Made by a program: the position numbers and the translations under genes
The notes under the pieces: model-generated
Seen by the model: only the letters and a program-made list of their open reading frames with translations
Told to the model about the DNA's origin: nothing
Database searches by the model: none
Origin: Bacillota bacterium
GTDB taxonomy: Bacteria; Bacillota; Dehalobacteriia; UBA4068
DNA length: 18,101 nucleotides
Direction of reading: 5' to 3'
Assembly (NCBI GenBank): GCA_009778255.1
Contig: WRKD01000202.1
Coordinates: 1-18,101 of the forward strand
Shown: piece by piece, positions 15,016 through 18,101 of the stretch
Numbering within the stretch: the stretch's first letter is position 1
Layout of the letters: each line of letters opens with the position of its first letter

Positions 15016-15341
15016 ATGTATCCACCACCCAAAATTAAACAAAGTGGACCAGGTTGGTGTGCAGCTACATGTGTGGTTTCTGTAAATAATGCATTAGGAG
15101 GTAGCGGAACAATTGCTAAGGCATTACAGCTGGCCATTTCGATTCGTCAAGCGGCTAGGTACTCGTTTGGGACTACGGTTTCACAAAAAAACAGGGTATA
15201 TTCAGTCTACCTGGAATCGCAAGTCAAGTAATCAATGGCTACTATGTATTTGTCAAAATGACTGGTACTGGTAGCAGCACTGAACATTGGGTAGTTGCCT
15301 ACGAGGTTTTTTGCAAATGCATACTACTAAATCCAAGCTAA
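15016..15341 (+). pseudogene. C39/papain-like cysteine peptidase, frameshifted
   Basis: The first frame starts at ATG 15016 (GGAG 15004-15007, 8 bases upstream) and encodes KQSGPGWCAATCVVSVNNALGG. This has the oxyanion Gln9 and nucleophile Cys15 arrangement of C39-like and AvrRpt2-like papain-fold peptidases. It stops at 15231. Another frame carries QGIFSLPGIASQVINGYYVFVKM and then TEHWVVAYEV, the catalytic His segment of the same fold, ending at 15341. One extra A in the seven-A run at 15185-15191 joins both halves into about 108 residues. That is short for the fold, which usually needs about 140, so the domain may also lack a segment. The end overlaps the start of the next gene. Without the frame correction it lacks the catalytic histidine. 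Confidence 0.6.
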
Positions 15342-16081
15342 CCATATTGACAGCAATATTTCTGATAACGCTCATGCTATCCTGTATGAGCCTTTTTTAT
15401 TCGTCGGCTTACGCTTTGGATGACGAAGTTCTTGATAATACAGAATTAACGGCATTATATGATTTGGATACTTCTGAATCTGTTAGCGCTGAATCTGATA
15501 TGGAAGATGAACAGTAAGAAAACATACAACTGATGGAATCCGAATCGTCTGTAAGCGAACCCCATCCGTTCACACCTTCCGGTATCGATACGGTAGTAGA
15601 TAATGCCACTGACGGCGATGATAAGGAGTTTTACACCATATCGACCGCTGACGGTGATGTTTTTTACTTGATCATTGACCGTCAGCGGAACTCTCAAAAT
15701 GTCTATTTTCTCAATGCTGTAACTTAATTGGATTTGATAACCCTTGCTAAACAACATGAAAGAGAAATGCCAACCGATACGAGCGTGATTCCGGAAACAA
15801 TACAACCGGTGAAAGAAGACCCGGAACACCCTGAAGCACCTGAATCCGAGGAACCGGTTAAACAATCAAGCAATCGCGGATTTATGATCTTTCTTGTAAT
15901 AGCGTTTATTGGCTCTGGCGGTGTGGCGTATTACTTCAAGATCGTCAAGGGTAAAAAGAACGCCGATGAGGACGATATGGACGACGGTTTCGGTGACGAA
16001 GACGAAGATAGCGATGATGACGAATATGGTTTTGAAGATGAGTTGGAAGATGATGGAGATGATCATGATAATAAGCGGTAA
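15317..16081 (+). pseudogene. CD1107/DUF4366-family mobile-element protein interrupted by two in-frame TAA codons
   Basis: A single frame of 255 codons from ATG 15317 (GAGG 15303-15306, 10 bases upstream) to 16081 is broken only by TAA at 15515-15517 and 15725-15727. Reading through, it has a signal peptide (about residues 1-33), an acidic linker, the family core FTPSGIDTVVDNATDGDDKE followed by FYTISTADGDVFYLIIDRQR and NVYFLNAVT, a proline/glutamate-rich stretch, one transmembrane helix (GFMIFLVIAFIGSGGVAYYF) and a very acidic tail. This is the full layout of CD1107-family proteins from clostridial Tn1549-like conjugative elements, where they sit near the mating-pore genes. No other conjugation genes are present, so it is an isolated remnant. 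Both stops could derive from CAA or GAA codons. The later pieces lack evident ribosome-binding sites. Confidence 0.8.
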
Positions 16082-16139
16082 AACTACTGTGATCTGGTAT
16101 AATAAGCCCGAAAAGGCAGATGGCTGACAATTGTTAATG

Positions 16140-16171
16140 AAAAAATATGTTGCACTAAGCAAGTGCTTGCT
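16140..16171 (-). terminator. Weak terminator between convergent genes
   Basis: A compact inverted repeat AGCAAG-TG-CTTGCT (16158-16171), alternatively GCACT/AGTGC (16152-16166), lies 23 bases past the SLH gene stop on the minus strand. It is followed after 6 bases by six T (16145-16140 on the minus strand). It probably ends the leftward SLH transcript; the gap to the T run makes it a weak call. Confidence 0.35.
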
Positions 16172-16193
16172 CATGCATTTTAATGGAAAATTG

Positions 16194-17897
16194 CTATAAT
16201 CCATCTGCAAATGTGGAATCAATATAATTATTCATCCTGACGAAAGTAACTATAGCCTGCTCGCGGGTGCAGTTGCCTTTTGGGTCAAAACGGTTATCGC
16301 CCACGCCGCTCATTATACTCTGGGCGGTGATGAGGTCGATGCTGGGTATGCCCCAAGGGGAAAAGAGATTTCTGTCGGAGTAGGCAGACGCTGCGACATC
16401 CGCAACATCGGCAGCGCCATCATCCAAAACCGATTGAGTTCGCACCAACATTGTTGCCAGCTGTTCACGGGTGATATTACCATCTGGGTCGAATAGCCCC
16501 TCGCCAATGCCTTCGACGATACCCAAAGCCTGCGCCGCCAGCACATAATAATCATTTGTATCGCTAAAAACACCGTCATCTACCGCTAGGTTTCTATGCC
16601 GCAGAATTTCAATAGTGGATAATCCTGTTTCTGCTTTATAGCTATAAAACCCGTCATCTAATGCCAAGTTTTTCTTGCGTAATATCTCAATAGTGTACGA
16701 TTCTGCTTTCGTTTTCAAAAAAGCCAGCGCCAGCGCCGCGAATTCGGCGCGGGTGATAGACTGTTGATATTTTTCTTGCAGGTTTTGCGGCACTAAACCT
16801 GCCGAAATTGCGTCCTGTACGTTTCCCAGCGCCCAAGCACTGGCTCCTGCCGCTGCGATGATAGGTTCCGGAACTTCCACTACTTCGAATTCGCCATAAG
16901 CAAGTACAGTTTTGCCAGCACCCACAAATAGATTGCCACAGATGCGGTGTTCACCCGCGAAAGGCCCCGCAGGCGCCCAAAGCCTTGGAAATGAGATCAT
17001 TTTGGGAGTTAGGACTATAGGTGTTATATATCTAAAGAGACCCATACGGTAATACGCAAAATATGGCATTTGATTATTAAGATCAGGAATATAGTATACA
17101 CCCATATCATAATAGCCCAGTACCCTCCACATACCATTTATTTTTACCTCTATACAGAAGTCTTTCCAAAATGGTATAAAATCTGTTTCCAAATCAACAG
17201 TAAAGTAAAGAAATTCGTCAGATGTTGTTATTGGCTGGTTTTCAACTGTTATTATTTTCAAACCGTCTTGCTCCGCCTTGTCATAAAGATACTTTTCGGT
17301 ATTTTGGATAGTATCCCGTTCAACTATTGACATACTTGTGCGATCTAAAAATTGCCAATCATAAGCAGTAGGTTTTTCTGGCAGGTCGCTACCTGGCTCT
17401 ACAATTTCAAATTCACCATAATCCAAACCCGTTATTATTCTATACTTACCTGGAAAAAGCTTTTGGCGACTATCTTCCCTAACTGAATTATTGTAGTTTC
17501 TGCCAGGGTATTGGCGAAAAGATATTGCATAAGTGCAGTATTCACTTAATACTAAATACCATTGATCATTTAGCTCTACTTCGATATCATAGTTATATGA
17601 ATAAGACGTCATTTTCTGGCTAGTGTTCACATAAGAGAAACATATTTGATCTTTAGTAGTTAAATAAGGTGCTCCCCATATTTTTATAATATTCTGGCCA
17701 ATTTGTTCAAGATATGGATATTTAGTTGGTGGCAGCTTTTGCTGGTCATAACCATAATAATATACATAGGTTGCATTACCATAATAAATTATCTCCACAG
17801 CATCCTCATCTTGAGCAGAGGCTGTGGGTGTACTAAATGGCACTATAAAAACTGCTGCGAGCAAAAAGTATATCAACAGATTTCTGTGGTTTTTCAT
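16194..17897 (-). CDS. S-layer-homology (SLH) domain surface protein
   Basis: A 567-residue exported protein. The signal peptide MKNHRNLLIYFLLAAVFIVPFSTPTASA precedes a Tyr-rich beta-type N-terminal region of about 320 residues that I do not recognise. The C-terminus carries three SLH-like repeats, which bind pyruvylated wall polysaccharide: WALGNVQDAISAGLVP...ITRAEFAALALA, then YYVLAAQALGIVEGIGEGLFDPDGNITREQLATMLVR, then IPSIDLITAQSIMSGVGDNRFDPKGNCTREQAIVTFVR. The TRE/TRA core motifs are intact. Between repeats 1 and 2 is a duplicated 26-residue segment. ATG 17897 is chosen because GAGG (17908-17911, complement) is 10 bases upstream and the signal peptide starts there; the ATG at 17924 would add nine unlikely residues. 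It converges on the CD1107-family remnant. Confidence 0.85.
   Translation of the reverse strand: MKNHRNLLIYFLLAAVFIVPFSTPTASAQDEDAVEIIYYGNATYVYYYGYDQQKLPPTKYPYLEQIGQNIIKIWGAPYLTTKDQICFSYVNTSQKMTSYSYNYDIEVELNDQWYLVLSEYCTYAISFRQYPGRNYNNSVREDSRQKLFPGKYRIITGLDYGEFEIVEPGSDLPEKPTAYDWQFLDRTSMSIVERDTIQNTEKYLYDKAEQDGLKIITVENQPITTSDEFLYFTVDLETDFIPFWKDFCIEVKINGMWRVLGYYDMGVYYIPDLNNQMPYFAYYRMGLFRYITPIVLTPKMISFPRLWAPAGPFAGEHRICGNLFVGAGKTVLAYGEFEVVEVPEPIIAAAGASAWALGNVQDAISAGLVPQNLQEKYQQSITRAEFAALALAFLKTKAESYTIEILRKKNLALDDGFYSYKAETGLSTIEILRHRNLAVDDGVFSDTNDYYVLAAQALGIVEGIGEGLFDPDGNITREQLATMLVRTQSVLDDGAADVADVAASAYSDRNLFSPWGIPSIDLITAQSIMSGVGDNRFDPKGNCTREQAIVTFVRMNNYIDSTFADGL
16562..16717 (-). repeat. 78-bp tandem duplication inside the SLH gene
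   Basis: Two adjacent imperfect copies offset by exactly 78 bases (26 codons) share, for example, CCGTCATCTA at 16573-16582 and 16651-16660 and CTGCTTT-type ends. They encode TIEILRKKNLALDDGFYS and TIEILRHRNLAVDDGVFS. Many differences are at third positions or conservative, so the copies have been under protein-level selection since duplication. Confidence 0.8.
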
Positions 17898-17965
17898 TAC
17901 GCGCCATCCTCTCATACCAGACAATCTCTTTCATGAACACAAAACATCTACAAAATAAAGCATAC

Positions 17966-17998
17966 AGCACCCAACCGCAAAATAAACGATCGGGTGCT
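17966..17998 (-). promoter_or_regulatory. Leader hairpin upstream of the SLH gene
   Basis: A 7-bp stem AGCACCC/GGGTGCT (17966-17972/17992-17998) with a 19-base loop lies about 70 bases upstream of the SLH start codon. It has no directly adjoining T run on either strand, so it may be a leader structure of the SLH mRNA or the worn terminator of a gene to the right of the window. No riboswitch class was recognised. The rest of 17925-18070 shows nothing else I can support. Confidence 0.3.
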
Positions 17999-18074
17999 AC
18001 GCTATTTTTACGTAAAGGGCGCCTCTAAAAACTAGCTTTACAACTCTGCCAAATTAGCGCAACTATCATTTTCT

Positions 18075-18101
18075 CGTCATTGCGGCCTTCGCGCCGCAAT
18101 C
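18075..18101. repeat. Intergenic hairpin repeat at the window edge
   Basis: CGTCATTGCGG begins a perfect 8-bp stem ATTGCGGC/GCCGCAAT (18079-18086/18093-18100). The sequence resembles the common bacterial GTCATTGCGAG-type dispersed repeat and is cut by the window end. Confidence 0.5.

Noticed and set aside
15317..16081. Reassignment of TAA to a sense codon
   Set aside because: Many intact genes in the window end with TAA at their expected length, so TAA works as a stop here.
15866..16222. 118-residue minus-strand frame opposite the acidic tail of the CD1107-family gene
   Set aside because: It is the hydrophobic complement of Asp/Glu codons; the plus-strand reading has clear family homology.
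1..18101. CRISPR arrays, tRNA or rRNA genes
   Set aside because: No regularly spaced direct repeats and no tRNA or rRNA signature stretches were found by reading either strand.

Overview
The window looks like chromosome of an anaerobic, low-to-moderate GC Bacillota, most likely a clostridial lineage. This rests on: strong AGGAGG ribosome-binding sites, TTG and GTG starts, the PyrK electron-transfer subunit used by Gram-positive dihydroorotate dehydrogenases, a WXG100 protein, a cell-wall-anchored Cna-type surface protein, an S-layer-homology (SLH) protein, and a CD1107-family gene known from clostridial conjugative elements. The genus cannot be fixed from the sequence alone.

Layout. (1) 1-1073: the 5' end of a leftward pyrK, divergent from a metal-dependent cyclase/kynurenine-formamidase-like gene with its own extended -10 promoter. 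(2) 1074-1392: no gene, but a hairpin-rich block. (3) 1393-6260: a four-gene nucleoside/purine-type ABC importer (BMP lipoprotein, double ATPase, two permeases), with a strong hairpin after the lipoprotein gene and a textbook terminator at 6285-6314. (4) 6315-6653: an untranslated region with a sigma-A-like promoter and an internal terminator-like hairpin. (5) 6654-9954: a Cache-type hybrid histidine kinase followed by a receiver/HD-GYP protein, a probable signal-to-cyclic-di-GMP module. (6) 10059-13394: a 1003-residue surface protein (thioester-like domain, three isopeptide-type domains, sortase-like tail) followed 18 bases later by a WXG100 protein, then a strong terminator. (7) 13464-16193: a decaying accessory zone with degenerate intergenic repeats, a truncated DUF6431-like remnant, a lipoprotein with a frameshifted signal peptide, a frameshifted C39/papain-like peptidase, and a CD1107-family gene with two in-frame TAA codons. 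(8) 16194-17897: a leftward SLH protein containing a 78-bp internal duplication. (9) 17898-18101: its leader and a repeat hairpin at the window edge.

How the genes may work together (inference): the kinase and HD-GYP protein would link an external small-molecule signal to cyclic-di-GMP turnover, and the adjacent surface-protein/WXG100 pair is a plausible envelope output, although no cyclic-di-GMP riboswitch was recognised. The most unusual feature is the surface protein. Its layout is that of a thioester adhesin, yet the thioester-forming glutamine is replaced by lysine (Cys77...Lys172) and its sorting motif reads IPQTK instead of IPQTG.
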